Origin: Caldifarciminota bacterium
GTDB taxonomy: Bacteria > Hydrothermota > Hydrothermia > B15-G9 > WFZT01
Assembly (NCBI GenBank): GCA_026986655.1
Contig: JALSOD010000314.1
Span: 1-21,876 of the forward strand
Direction of reading: 5' to 3'
Length of the DNA: 21,876 bases
Shown one piece after another: positions 6,871 through 15,818 of the stretch. The stretch's first letter is position 1. The number at the start of each line of letters is the position of its first letter. The notes under the pieces were generated by a model that worked only from the letters and a program-made list of their open reading frames with translations, searched no databases and was not told where the DNA came from. A program made the position numbers and the translations under genes.

Positions 6871-7434
6871 TTATCCTACTTTCCTGTATCTTGACTTTCC
6901 CTCGAGGAAAAGATCACCACCGTACATGTCATTTGCCACGATCACAGGGAAATCTTCAACATAAAGCTTTCTAATTGCTTCAGGCCCGAGGTCCTCGTAA
7001 GCCACAATTTCAACGGATTTTATTCTCCTTGCGAGCAGTGCACCTGCACCACCTACTGCCTCAAAGTACACAGCCTTGTACTTTTTCATGGCTTCTTTGA
7101 CCTCTTTGCCTCTCTGGCCTTTTCCAATCATTCCTTTAAGACCCAATTCAAGAAGAGGTGGAGTGTATGGGTCCATTCTGTAGGAGGTTGTAGGTCCAGC
7201 TGAGCCGATCACATAACCAGGCTTGGCTGGAGCAGGTCCAACGTAATAAATGATCTGTCCCTTGATGTCAAACGGTAGAGGCTCACCCTTCTTGATAAGC
7301 TCAACAAGCCTTTTGTGGGCAGAATCTCTTGCAGTATAAATGTATCCTGTTATCAAAACTTTGTCGCCAATTCTCAGGTCGGCGACCACATCATCGGTTA
7401 AAGGTGGGGTTATTCTTTTGTATTCATCACTCAT
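6871..7434 (-). CDS. Fumarate hydratase class I, beta subunit (C-terminal domain type)
   Basis: A 187-residue subunit of the iron-sulfur (class I) two-subunit hydratase that interconverts fumarate and malate. Conserved segments are TARDSAHKR (about 34-42), GSAGPTTSYRMDPY (about 77-90) and KGMIGKG (about 100-106), which form the substrate-binding part of the active site. Length is normal for a stand-alone beta subunit. Its RBS (AGGAGG) overlaps the stop of the alpha gene, 11 bases upstream. L(+)-tartrate dehydratase has the same architecture and cannot be fully excluded, but fumarase is the more usual assignment outside enterobacteria. This is the last gene of the long operon. Confidence 0.92.
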   Translation of the reverse strand: MSDEYKRITPPLTDDVVADLRIGDKVLITGYIYTARDSAHKRLVELIKKGEPLPFDIKGQIIYYVGPAPAKPGYVIGSAGPTTSYRMDPYTPPLLELGLKGMIGKGQRGKEVKEAMKKYKAVYFEAVGGAGALLARRIKSVEIVAYEDLGPEAIRKLYVEDFPVIVANDMYGGDLFLEGKSRYRKVG

Positions 7435-7445
7435 TTTTAAACCTC

Positions 7446-8288
7446 CTATAAAATGGCAACCTTATGCCTGTTTGCGTGGCATTGAATATTGACTGCAACT
7501 GGTAATGATGCGATATGGCATGGATAGTATTCAATGTGAACATCAAGGGCTGTCACCGTACCACCAAGTCCCATCGGTCCGATTCCCAATTTGTTAACTT
7601 CTTCAAGAATTTCAAGCTCAAGCTCAGCGTAAAAAGGATCAGGATGTCTTTCACCAATTTTTCTGAAAAGTGATTTCTTGGCAAGTATCGCAGACATTTC
7701 AAAATTGCCGCCAATTCCGACTCCAACTATTATCGGAGGGCAGGGGTTTCCACCAGCCTGGTCAACTACATCCACCACGAATTTTTTAATACCCTCTCTA
7801 CCGGCAGCCGGGGCAAACAGTTTCGCAACACTCATGTTCTCACTACCACCACCCTTTGGTGCAAACATGATTTTTAGCTTGTCTCCCGGGACAATGTCAA
7901 AATGAATAATCGGGGGGGTGTTATCACCCGTATTCACTCTTCTCAATGGATCTTTCACCATGGATTTTCTCAGGTAACCATCCACATAGCCCCTTCTGAC
8001 TCCCTCATAGAGAGCGTCTTTGAGATGCCCACCCTTAACAACGACCTCTTCTCCAACTTCAACAAACATGACAGCAGTTCCAGTATCCTGACAGATGGGA
8101 ATCATTTCCGTTTTCGCAATTTTATCGTTTTCGAGTATCTGTTTCAAAACTTCCTTACCGGTGGGGGATTCTTCCTTCTCGTACGCCTCCTCAAGAACTT
8201 TGTACATATCCTCGTCAAGGACTGAATTGGCTTCGATGGCGAGGTTTTTGACAGTTTCTACAATTAGATCATATTCAATTTCTCTCAT
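7446..8288 (-). CDS. Fumarate hydratase class I, alpha subunit ([4Fe-4S] domain)
   Basis: A 280-residue partner of the beta subunit; it carries the oxygen-sensitive [4Fe-4S] cluster that activates substrate water. The three expected ligand cysteines are present: Cys66 in PICQDTG, Cys183 in GGNPCPP and Cys270 in QCHANRH. Other family blocks are VNTGDNTPP, APKGGGSENMS and IGPMGLGG. The start overlaps the ymdB stop as ATGA (8285-8288), with AGGAGG (8297-8302) inside ymdB, so translation is probably coupled. The gene sits in the cytosolic TCA or reductive TCA/fumarate branch. The oxygen-labile type suits an anaerobe. Confidence 0.94.
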   Translation of the reverse strand: MREIEYDLIVETVKNLAIEANSVLDEDMYKVLEEAYEKEESPTGKEVLKQILENDKIAKTEMIPICQDTGTAVMFVEVGEEVVVKGGHLKDALYEGVRRGYVDGYLRKSMVKDPLRRVNTGDNTPPIIHFDIVPGDKLKIMFAPKGGGSENMSVAKLFAPAAGREGIKKFVVDVVDQAGGNPCPPIIVGVGIGGNFEMSAILAKKSLFRKIGERHPDPFYAELELEILEEVNKLGIGPMGLGGTVTALDVHIEYYPCHIASLPVAVNIQCHANRHKVAIL

Positions 8289-9061
8289 TTCACATACCTC
8301 CTTATACGCTCAATTTTTAATGCTTTACCTGTCAAATTGTCAATCTCTGCAAATATCCCTTCAAGCCCGATTTCCTCCTTTGATGGCTCGTATTTAACCG
8401 GCAGTTGTGTAATGAATCTCTGTATGGCAAGTTCGCTCTTTATCCCGATGACTCCTCTTAGACCACCTGTCATACCAAGATCAGTGACATAGCCTGTGCC
8501 GCCAGGCAAAATCTTCTCATCGGCAGTCTGAACATGGGTATGGGTTCCAACAACAAGTGATGCCCGCCCGTCAACGTAAAATCCAAAGGCCTGTTTTTCA
8601 GCAGTGGTTTCGGCATGGAAATCGACAATAACGATTTTGTTTTTGATACGCTCGTAAATTTCATCAAATTTCCTGAATGGACAATCGATATTCATTACGA
8701 AAAGTCGGCCCATTAAATTTATAACCGAGATTTGAAGTCCCGTTTCTGTGGTATATTCGATAAATCCTTTTCCTGGTGCACCAGGTGGGTAGTTGGCAGG
8801 TCTGATCAGCATTGGATAATCGTCGATATATTTAAAAATTTCTCTCTTATCCCAGATATGATTTCCACCGGTCATCACGTGGACACCATAACTTTTTATC
8901 TCGTCCAGAACTTTCTTTGTCACACCGGCCCCACCTGCAGCGTTTTCTACGTTTGCAAGGATGATATCAACGTTGTATTCGTTTCTAAGGGTGGGGAGAA
9001 GTTCCCGGAGGGCCTTTCTTCCTGGCTTTCCAACCACATCGCCTATGAATAGTAGTCTCAT
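8285..9061 (-). CDS. ymdB: YmdB-family metallophosphoesterase (2',3'-cyclic nucleotide phosphodiesterase)
   Basis: A 258-residue cytosolic calcineurin-like phosphoesterase of the YmdB family. The di-iron site residues match the B. subtilis enzyme closely in position: Asp8 (GDVVGKPGR), Glu39-Asn40 (VENAAGG), Asn67-His68 (GGNHIWD), His149 (DFHAE), and His174 and His176 (GTHTHVQTAD). The B. subtilis homologue hydrolyses 2',3'-cyclic nucleotides and binds RNase Y; here it lies next to rny, which fits that partnership. Its RBS AAAGGA (9069-9074) is 7 bases before ATG and it ends inside the fumarase alpha start. Length is normal. Confidence 0.92.
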   Translation of the reverse strand: MRLLFIGDVVGKPGRKALRELLPTLRNEYNVDIILANVENAAGGAGVTKKVLDEIKSYGVHVMTGGNHIWDKREIFKYIDDYPMLIRPANYPPGAPGKGFIEYTTETGLQISVINLMGRLFVMNIDCPFRKFDEIYERIKNKIVIVDFHAETTAEKQAFGFYVDGRASLVVGTHTHVQTADEKILPGGTGYVTDLGMTGGLRGVIGIKSELAIQRFITQLPVKYEPSKEEIGLEGIFAEIDNLTGKALKIERIRRYVK

Positions 9062-9083
9062 TAAAAAATCCTTTCATTAGAAT

Positions 9084-9105
9084 GGAGGGGGATTGGTCCC
9101 CCTCC
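9084..9105 (-). terminator. Intercistronic hairpin between rny and ymdB
   Basis: A perfect 9-bp stem (GGAGGGGGA with TCCCCCTCC) closes on a TTGG tetraloop. It starts 5 bases after the rny stop and ends 22 bases before the ymdB ATG. No T run follows directly, so it may be a weak terminator, a processing site or a 3'-end stabiliser rather than a full stop. Confidence 0.6.
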
Positions 9106-9110
9106 TCTCA

Positions 9111-10670
9111 CTATCTTGCATATTCTACGGCTCGAGTTTCTCTAATAACAGTGACTTTTATCTGTCCCGGATATTCAAGCTCTTCCTCAATTTTACTTGC
9201 AACTTCACGAGCAAGGTCAAAGGCCTCAACATCGGAGACCTTATCGGCTTCCACAATAATTCTGAGTTCCCTACCTGCCTGGATAGCGTACGCCTTTTCA
9301 ACACCGGGGAAACTGGTAGCAATTGACTCGAGTCTTTCAATTCTCTTAATGTAAGCCTCTAAAGACTCTCTTCTTGCTCCAGGTCTTGAGCCGGAAATGG
9401 CGTCAGCTGCTGCCACTATAACTGCGTACGGAGACTGAGGATCAACATCTTCGTGGTGTGCAGCAATTGCATTCACCACGAGGTCATTTTCCCCAAATTT
9501 CTTGGCAATCTGGGCACCTATAACTGCGTGGGGACCTTCGTACGTATCATCTGCAAGCTTACCTATGTCGTGCAGTAATCCAGCCCTCTTGGCAAGATCT
9601 TCCCTTAGACCAAGTTCACCTGCGATTATGCCGGACAATTTAGCAACCTCAATAGAATGTTGAAGGAGGTTCTGACCGTAGGAGTACCTGAATTTCATTT
9701 TACCAATGTATTTGACAAGCTCTGGATGGAGACCAGCAATCCCCAGTTCAAGCAAAACCTCTTCCCCGATTTTTTTAATGTACTCGTCGAACTCTTGTTT
9801 TACTTTTTCAACTACTTCCTCGATGCGTGCAGGGTGAATTCTGCCGTCCTGCATAAGTTTTTCGAGTGCAAGTCTGGCGATTTCGCGCCTCATAGGATCA
9901 AAGGCAGAGAGAGTAACAGCCTCTGGTGTATCATCAATGATTACTTCAACTCCTGTGGCTGCTTCAAATGCTCTAATGTTACGTCCTTCCCTTCCAATGA
10001 TTCGGCCCTTCATATCATCAGATGGTAGAGGTACAACAGAAACAGATGATTCAGCAGTATGGGATGTCGCACATCTCTGGATGGCGGTGGCAATGATCTC
10101 TTTTGCCTCCCTCTCTGCCTTCTCCTTTGCCTCTTCACGTATCTTATAAACAAGTTGCGCTGCTTCATATCTTGCCTGTGCCTCGAGTGTTCTCATGAGT
10201 TCAGCCTTCGCCTCTTCACGTGTGAGACGTGCAACCTCCTCTAACTTTTTGGACTCTTCCTGAATCAACTGCTCGAGTCTATCTTCCTTAGCCTTGATAC
10301 TGCGTTCCCTCTCCTGGAGAGTCTTCTCAAGATTTCTCAACTCTCTTTCTTTTCTTGAGATATTGTCAGCTCTTCTATCAAGTTGATTCTCTCGATCGTC
10401 AAGAGCTTTTCTCTCCTTCTCAAGACGTCGTCTTTCCTCGTAAGATTCCTTTTCAAATTTTCTCTTCTCGTTGTACCAATATTCCTTTGCCTTTACTTCT
10501 GCATCTTTTTTAATACTATGGGCTTCCTTCTTGGCCTCTTCAATGATTTTTTCGGCACTTCCTCTGGCTTCCTCCAGCCTTTTTATATACTGGGATTTGA
10601 AATAGAGTAATCCAGCCGCAAATCCAGCAATCAACCCAAGTATTAAGAATACAACTGAAACGAACATCAT
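9111..10670 (-). CDS. rny: Ribonuclease Y
   Basis: A 519-residue membrane-anchored endoribonuclease that starts mRNA decay. In order it shows one N-terminal membrane helix (about 3-24), a long charged coiled coil (about 28-200), a KH RNA-binding domain with GRIIGREGRNIRAFE (about 222-236), and an HD domain with His338 (LLQHSIEVA), His367-Asp368 in LLHDIGK and the AHHED segment (about 404-408). The tail AGREL-IIVEA-KV is also typical. The length is the usual 510-520. ATG overlaps the rarA stop as ATGA (10667-10670). Expressed with ymdB, whose product is a known RNase Y partner in Firmicutes. Confidence 0.97.
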   Translation of the reverse strand: MMFVSVVFLILGLIAGFAAGLLYFKSQYIKRLEEARGSAEKIIEEAKKEAHSIKKDAEVKAKEYWYNEKRKFEKESYEERRRLEKERKALDDRENQLDRRADNISRKERELRNLEKTLQERERSIKAKEDRLEQLIQEESKKLEEVARLTREEAKAELMRTLEAQARYEAAQLVYKIREEAKEKAEREAKEIIATAIQRCATSHTAESSVSVVPLPSDDMKGRIIGREGRNIRAFEAATGVEVIIDDTPEAVTLSAFDPMRREIARLALEKLMQDGRIHPARIEEVVEKVKQEFDEYIKKIGEEVLLELGIAGLHPELVKYIGKMKFRYSYGQNLLQHSIEVAKLSGIIAGELGLREDLAKRAGLLHDIGKLADDTYEGPHAVIGAQIAKKFGENDLVVNAIAAHHEDVDPQSPYAVIVAAADAISGSRPGARRESLEAYIKRIERLESIATSFPGVEKAYAIQAGRELRIIVEADKVSDVEAFDLAREVASKIEEELEYPGQIKVTVIRETRAVEYAR

Positions 10671-11953
10671 TTTTCATCAACCTCCTTTTCCTTTTTTAAT
10701 TGCTTTTCGTATCCGATATCTACTGGTTCAAATATTTTTACGTCTTTCAATCCTTCGGGAAGATAATCCTGCTCGATCTTCCCTTCATGTCCGTGCGGAT
10801 ATATGTAACCTTTTCCATGTCCAAGCTTTTTTGCTCCTCTATAGTGAGAATCTTTAAGATGTTCAGGAACCTCTTCTCTTGGGTATTTCTTTACAACTTC
10901 ATGGGCTTTTTTCAACGCCCTGTACACTGTGTTTGATTTTGGGGCTGTTGCCAGGTAAAGCACAGCCTCCGCAATAATTAAATCCCCTTCTGGTCTACCA
11001 ACCATCTCAAAAGCATTGAGAGCGGACGATGCAACGACAAGCGCCATCGGATCTGCGAGTCCAATATCTTCTGCTGAATGTATGAGAACCCTCCTCAAAA
11101 TGTAACGAGGATCTTCCCCGGATTCTAAGATCCTCACCATCCAGTATAAAGACGCGTCCGGATCAGACCCTCTTATTGATTTAATGAATGCCGAAATCAT
11201 ATCGTAATGTTCATCTCCTGTCCTGTCGTAGTGAAACGTATGCGAGAGTATAGAATCAACGACTTTTTTATCAATGAGATCTGAACCAGCTACCATGGAG
11301 ACGAGTTCGAGGTAATTAAGCGCACGACGAGCATCACCTTCAGAGGCAATAGCTATGTGTTTTAGAGCTTCATCCGTTAATTTTAAATTCAGCTTACCCA
11401 GTCCTTTTTCTTCATCACCAAGAGCCCTTTCCATTATCAAAACAAGCTCACCGGTACTCAAGGGTTTAAATTCAAAGACGAGCGTTCGAGAAATCAAAGC
11501 TTTTGATATTGCAAAGAATGGATTCTGAACCGTTGAGCCAAGAAAAGTCAATGTCCCCCTCTCTACTGACGGCAGAAGATACTCCTGCTGAAGTCTATTG
11601 AACCTGTGAACTTCGTCCACGAAGAGAACTGCCCTGTTCCCTGACATTTTGAAATGTTTTTCGGCAAAGGCAATCTTCTTCTTTAACTCAGTAACATTGG
11701 ACTCTACGGCATTCAGATAGATGAAAGGGGAGCTTGTTCTATTAGCAATGATTCTGGCAAGAGAAGATTTCCCCGTCCCCGGGGGACCATAGAAAATAGC
11801 CGAAATAAGTCTATCCTCTTCTATAAGCTTTCTTAAGGGCCTGCCCTCTCCAAGGATATGTTCCTGTCCCACAAACTCATCGAGAGTTTGCGGCAACATC
11901 CTTTTGGCAAGTGGGGCAACCCCGTCCTGTTTTTTAACACCAAAAAGATCCAA
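10667..11953 (-). CDS. rarA: Replication-associated recombination protein A (RarA/MgsA), AAA+ ATPase
   Basis: A 428-residue clamp-loader-like AAA+ protein that acts at stalled replication forks. It shows Walker A GPPGTGKSS (56-64), Walker B VLFVDEVHRF (109-118), a sensor region LGSTVQNPFF and an Arg finger context LISR (153-156). The C-terminal tetramerisation part contains DPDASLYWM, the IHSAEDIGLADP block and the terminal GYIYPHGHEG segment. The family usually reads GATTENPSF where this reads GSTVQNPFF, a small variation. The start codon is TTG (11951-11953): AGGAGG (11963-11968) lies 9 bases upstream, and the first in-frame ATG would delete the conserved N-terminus. It follows zapA by 43 bases and overlaps rny. 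Confidence 0.93.
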   Translation of the reverse strand: MDLFGVKKQDGVAPLAKRMLPQTLDEFVGQEHILGEGRPLRKLIEEDRLISAIFYGPPGTGKSSLARIIANRTSSPFIYLNAVESNVTELKKKIAFAEKHFKMSGNRAVLFVDEVHRFNRLQQEYLLPSVERGTLTFLGSTVQNPFFAISKALISRTLVFEFKPLSTGELVLIMERALGDEEKGLGKLNLKLTDEALKHIAIASEGDARRALNYLELVSMVAGSDLIDKKVVDSILSHTFHYDRTGDEHYDMISAFIKSIRGSDPDASLYWMVRILESGEDPRYILRRVLIHSAEDIGLADPMALVVASSALNAFEMVGRPEGDLIIAEAVLYLATAPKSNTVYRALKKAHEVVKKYPREEVPEHLKDSHYRGAKKLGHGKGYIYPHGHEGKIEQDYLPEGLKDVKIFEPVDIGYEKQLKKEKEVDEK

Positions 11954-11996
11954 TTATTTTCACCTCCTAAAATCGAACTCAATAAAAGGTTAAAAT

Positions 11997-12269
11997 TCAT
12001 TCTATACCTTCTAATTTTTTCAAAATACCTTCTATTTTCCTCTCCTGGTCTTTTAGAGTTTCCTTGTTTTTATAACACTCAATTGAAGCGTTCAAAAAGG
12101 CCAGAAGTACAATCAATAACCGATTTATATTTTCTTTTCCTCGCGTCTGCTCTTCAATTTTCTGAATCCAATCTTCGATATAATCTCTTATCGCCTGCAG
12201 CTCTATCGCCTCCAAGTCTGCTTTTATCGGTATTTCCATTCCGTATATTCTCAACTTTGTCTCAATCAT
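11997..12269 (-). CDS. zapA: Cell division protein ZapA-like
   Basis: A 90-residue protein. The N-terminal strand-turn-strand KLRIYGMEIPIKAD and the following helix resemble the ZapA head, and the long C-terminal helix (about 55-90) would form the dimer or tetramer coiled coil. ZapA bundles FtsZ filaments at the Z ring. The family is often found near pheT and rny in bacteria. The start overlaps the preceding coiled-coil gene as ATGA at 12266-12269, which implies translational coupling. Identification rests on fold pattern, size and context because the family diverges quickly. Confidence 0.82.
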   Translation of the reverse strand: MIETKLRIYGMEIPIKADLEAIELQAIRDYIEDWIQKIEEQTRGKENINRLLIVLLAFLNASIECYKNKETLKDQERKIEGILKKLEGIE

Positions 12270-12475
12270 GATCTCTCAAACATCGAAAGTTTAATGGAAA
12301 TTTTATTCAATTCTTTCTCAAGTTTACTCACTGTTCTGACTAACTTTTCCCTCTCCTTCAACAGTTTTGCCCTATCATTTTTCAGTTGAGCATTTTCATT
12401 CCTTAGCCTCTTCACCTCACTAATCAGTTCATCAATTTTCTTCTCGAGCCTATCAAGTACATCATCCGACATCAT
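12266..12475 (-). CDS. Small coiled-coil protein, ZapB-like
   Basis: A 69-residue, highly charged protein that is almost entirely heptad coiled coil (LEKKIDELISEVKRLR and onwards). Its size and composition match ZapB-like division proteins, and its position directly before zapA, with an ATGA overlap, supports a role with ZapA at the Z ring. Sequence alone cannot separate it from other short coiled coils. It overlaps the pheT end by 14 bases. There are two adjacent ATG codons (12473-12475 and 12470-12472); the second has the better distance (8 bases) from the GAGG element, so the true product may be 68 residues. Confidence 0.7.
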   Translation of the reverse strand: MMSDDVLDRLEKKIDELISEVKRLRNENAQLKNDRAKLLKEREKLVRTVSKLEKELNKISIKLSMFERS

Positions 12476-14822
12476 CTATTCCTCTAATCTGAAAGCCAGA
12501 TTGTTTTAAAAGACCAATTAGTTTTTCAAATTCCTTATCAACTTCCTCGTCACTCAATGTCCTCTCATCGGATTGAAATTCAAGAGTAAATGTTAAACTC
12601 TTTTTCCCCGGAGGTAAAGGTTTACCTGTATAAATATCCAGAAGTCTAAAGTTCTTTAATAGAGGAGACTCAAATTTTTCAAGTATTTTTGCCACCTCAA
12701 CGTACGGTGTACCCACATCAGTAACTATGGAAACGTCCCTTTTTACAGCAGGGAAAATTGAGAATGGCTTGAATCGTTTACCCTTTATTTCAAGATTCTT
12801 AAGGGAAATTTCAAGTACATAGATACTGTCCTTTACATCGTAATAGCGACCTACAGATAACTCACCTATGAATCCTGCATGTGATCCATTAATGATGACA
12901 TCAGCTCCTACGTTGAGGAATTTCCTTTCTATCGGTTTAAGTTCGTAAGTAAACATGAATTCCTCTGCAAGCGCATCTAAAACTCCTTTTAAATCGTAAT
13001 AACCGACCTTTTCCTCGTCACTGAAAGGGGTTTTGGGGTATTTACCGGTCATCATTACAGCTATTCGCTCATCCTCTTCTGGCAGTTCTTCTGTCCCTCG
13101 CCATAGGAATACCTTTCCAGCTTCAAATACCCTTATAGGAGAAATCCCCCGCCTCCAGTTGGTAGAAACAACCTGAACCACACTCATCGAAAGCATGGGT
13201 CTCATAAATTCATAGGATTCGTTAACAGGATTTTTAATTCTCACAGCGTCTGTCCTGGGATAATCAAAAAGATCCAGCTCCTTTTTGCTGACAAACTCGA
13301 TGGTTTTGACCTCAAAGAGACCCAATTTTACAAGAAATTCCCTTAAATAATCAATCTTCTTCCTCAGCTTTTTACCAACAAGTTCGCCTGATGTGGAAAT
13401 AATTTTCCCGGGAATGTTATCATAGCCATAAATTCTCGCCACTTCTTCTACAAGATCAGCAGGAATAGAAATATCCTGTCTTCTCGTAGGGACAATTACA
13501 TCAAATCCTGCCTGTTCTCTATGAACTGTAAATCCAAGATTATCGAAAATTTCCACAACTTTCTTCTCGGGGATTTCATATCCGAGGAGTCTATTTAAAT
13601 ATGATTTTTTAAGAAAGATCCTCGCAGGTCTAATTTCAAGGTAATTAACATCATTAATCGGTCCAACCCTTCCACCAGCGATCTCCATTATCAGTCTTGC
13701 TATTCTATTAGAGGCAAGTGGTGGTAATTCGGGGTCAACCTTCCTTTCAAATCTATAGGATGCTTCCGTACTCAGTTTCAGTCTCATGGTGCCCTTTCTA
13801 ATAATAACCGGATCGAAGTATGCAACCTCCACCATCAAATCTTTCGTATCATCCTTCACTCCAGAGTCTTCACCACCCATTATTCCAGCAAGTGCGATAG
13901 GCTTTTCACGATCAGCTATCAAGAGCACGTCATCGCTTAATTCTCTTTCAACACCATCAAGAGTCACGAGCTTTTCACCATTTTTAGCGAATCTAACAAC
14001 AATTTTTTCATCAACTTTTCCAAGGTCAAAGGCATGGATAGGCTGTCCAAGTTCAAAAAGAACATAATTTGTGATGTCAACAATGTTATTTATCGGTCTC
14101 TGACCAATTAAAGCCAGACGGTATCTAATCCAGTGAGGTGAAGGCGCCACCTCAACGTCTTCAATCACCCTTCCTGTGTATCGAGGACATCCGTTGGGAG
14201 CCTGTATCTCGATGGGGAACTTTCCAATCCCTGGATCTTCCTCCACACCTACTCTCGGAGGAATAAGATCATCACCCGTTTTCGCCTTTATATCCTGCGC
14301 TATTCCTATGTATCCAAGGAGATCACCTCTATTATGAGTAATCTCCAGATCGTACAGGTAATCATCCATCTGGAGGTATGACAATGGGGAATCGCCCGGT
14401 TTCATGTCTTCTGGTAGAGCTATGATACTCTCTGAATAATCGGCCAATCCAAGCTCTTCCTCGGAGAGGGGCATTCCATAGGATATAATACCCCGAATCT
14501 TGCGCTTATCTATTTTTAAACCATTGGGTAAAACCGTACCTGGTAAAGCATGAACAACCTTCATGCCCACGTGTAATCCAGGAGCCCCTGAGACAACTTG
14601 CAAGGAGTCATTGCCAATGAAAATCTTTAAAACTTTCAGTCTGTCTGACTTCGGATGGGGATTAATCTCAATAATTTCTCCAACAACAAGTTTCTCAAGC
14701 CCTTCTCCAAGGTACTTGAATTCTTCTACAGGGATTCCAAGAGAATCCAGGAGCTCCACAAGCTCATGTGGGCCTACTTTAAGATCAATATAATCTTTGA
14801 GCCAGTTGTAAAGTATTTTCAT
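12462..14822 (-). CDS. pheT: Phenylalanine--tRNA ligase, beta subunit
   Basis: A 786-residue subunit of the cytosolic (alpha-beta)2 enzyme that charges tRNA-Phe. Domains in order are the OB-fold tRNA-binding domain (about 40-150, with HPKSDRLKV), the B3/B4 editing region (about 210-380, with NNIVDITNYV and GQPIHAFD), the B5 domain (about 400-470, ending VEEVARIYGYDNIP), the catalytic-like core, and the C-terminal ferredoxin-fold anticodon-binding domain (about 693-785, with FPAVKRDVSIV). Length is normal for bacteria. Its start is 3 bases past the pheS stop, with AAGGAG inside pheS. All expected domains are present. Confidence 0.97.
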   Translation of the reverse strand: MKILYNWLKDYIDLKVGPHELVELLDSLGIPVEEFKYLGEGLEKLVVGEIIEINPHPKSDRLKVLKIFIGNDSLQVVSGAPGLHVGMKVVHALPGTVLPNGLKIDKRKIRGIISYGMPLSEEELGLADYSESIIALPEDMKPGDSPLSYLQMDDYLYDLEITHNRGDLLGYIGIAQDIKAKTGDDLIPPRVGVEEDPGIGKFPIEIQAPNGCPRYTGRVIEDVEVAPSPHWIRYRLALIGQRPINNIVDITNYVLFELGQPIHAFDLGKVDEKIVVRFAKNGEKLVTLDGVERELSDDVLLIADREKPIALAGIMGGEDSGVKDDTKDLMVEVAYFDPVIIRKGTMRLKLSTEASYRFERKVDPELPPLASNRIARLIMEIAGGRVGPINDVNYLEIRPARIFLKKSYLNRLLGYEIPEKKVVEIFDNLGFTVHREQAGFDVIVPTRRQDISIPADLVEEVARIYGYDNIPGKIISTSGELVGKKLRKKIDYLREFLVKLGLFEVKTIEFVSKKELDLFDYPRTDAVRIKNPVNESYEFMRPMLSMSVVQVVSTNWRRGISPIRVFEAGKVFLWRGTEELPEEDERIAVMMTGKYPKTPFSDEEKVGYYDLKGVLDALAEEFMFTYELKPIERKFLNVGADVIINGSHAGFIGELSVGRYYDVKDSIYVLEISLKNLEIKGKRFKPFSIFPAVKRDVSIVTDVGTPYVEVAKILEKFESPLLKNFRLLDIYTGKPLPPGKKSLTFTLEFQSDERTLSDEEVDKEFEKLIGLLKQSGFQIRGIDDVG

Positions 14823-14825
14823 GGT

Positions 14826-15794
14826 TTAAAGCTCCTTAATAAATCTGAGGTCGTTTTCATAGAAAAGTCTGATATCTTCTATTCCGTATTTTATCATAGC
14901 GATTCTGTCTGGACCGAGACCGAAAGCGTACCCTGTCCATTCTTCAGGATCATAGCCAACAGCTTCAAACACTTTGGGATGTACCATGCCGGCACCAAGG
15001 ATTTCAAGCCAACCCTCACCCCAGTTCACAAGCACTTCGGTTGAGGGCTCTGTAAATGGGAAGTATGAAGGTAAAAACCTTATTCTCGTTTGAGGTCCAA
15101 ATAGTTCTTTTGCAAACATTTCGAGGGTCGCCTTCAGATCTGCAAAGGACACATTTTTGTCCACATACAATCCTTCAGCCTGAAAGAATGCTGGAGCATG
15201 TGAAGCATCAAATGGATCTTTTCTATAAACCCTTCCGGGATGGAAAACCTTCAAAGGTGGTTTCTTTTTCTTCATCGTCCTTATTTGAACCGGAGAGGTG
15301 TGGGTTCTGAGAAGCATTTTATCTGTTATAAAAAGTGTACTCCACATATCACGGGATGGGTGGTACTCTGGTATATTCAAAGCTTCAAAATTATAGTACT
15401 CCCACTCGATTTCAGGGCCATCAACAATCTCAAAGCCGAGTCCAACGGCAATTTCAACCAGCTCCTCCATCACCTTGATAAGAGGATGTTTCTTCCCGGC
15501 AATAACCGGCTTACCCGGTAAAGTAAGGTCAAGTTTTTTCGCACGCTCTATTTTTTCGAGTTTTTTTCTTGTCTCCTGAATTTTACTCTGTATTTCAACT
15601 TTCAATGTGTTAACAGCCTGTCCGAAGGATCTTCTTTCTTCGGGGGGCACATCTTTTATCTTTTTGAGAAGGTCTGTTATTTTCCCCTTTTTCCCCAGGT
15701 ACTTTATCCTGATATCCTCTAATTCCTTCAGGGAAGAAACCTGATTAAATTCATCCTCAAATTTCTTTCTAATTTCATCGACTCTATCATTCAC
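14826..15794 (-). CDS. pheS: Phenylalanine--tRNA ligase, alpha subunit
   Basis: The 322-residue catalytic subunit. It has an N-terminal coiled-coil arm (about 1-90) that contacts tRNA, then the class II synthetase core. Motif 1 lies near GFEIVDGPEIE (120-130), motif 2 is GRVYRKD through HAPAFFQAEG (187-208), and motif 3 is GLGPDRIAMI (292-301). The start codon is GTG (15792-15794) with AGGAGG (15803-15808) 8 bases before it. It follows rplT across an 84-base gap that carries a hairpin. No T-box fits in so short a leader. Confidence 0.97.
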   Translation of the reverse strand: MNDRVDEIRKKFEDEFNQVSSLKELEDIRIKYLGKKGKITDLLKKIKDVPPEERRSFGQAVNTLKVEIQSKIQETRKKLEKIERAKKLDLTLPGKPVIAGKKHPLIKVMEELVEIAVGLGFEIVDGPEIEWEYYNFEALNIPEYHPSRDMWSTLFITDKMLLRTHTSPVQIRTMKKKKPPLKVFHPGRVYRKDPFDASHAPAFFQAEGLYVDKNVSFADLKATLEMFAKELFGPQTRIRFLPSYFPFTEPSTEVLVNWGEGWLEILGAGMVHPKVFEAVGYDPEEWTGYAFGLGPDRIAMIKYGIEDIRLFYENDLRFIKEL

Positions 15795-15818
15795 CTTGCC
15801 AACCTCCTTAAAATAAAC

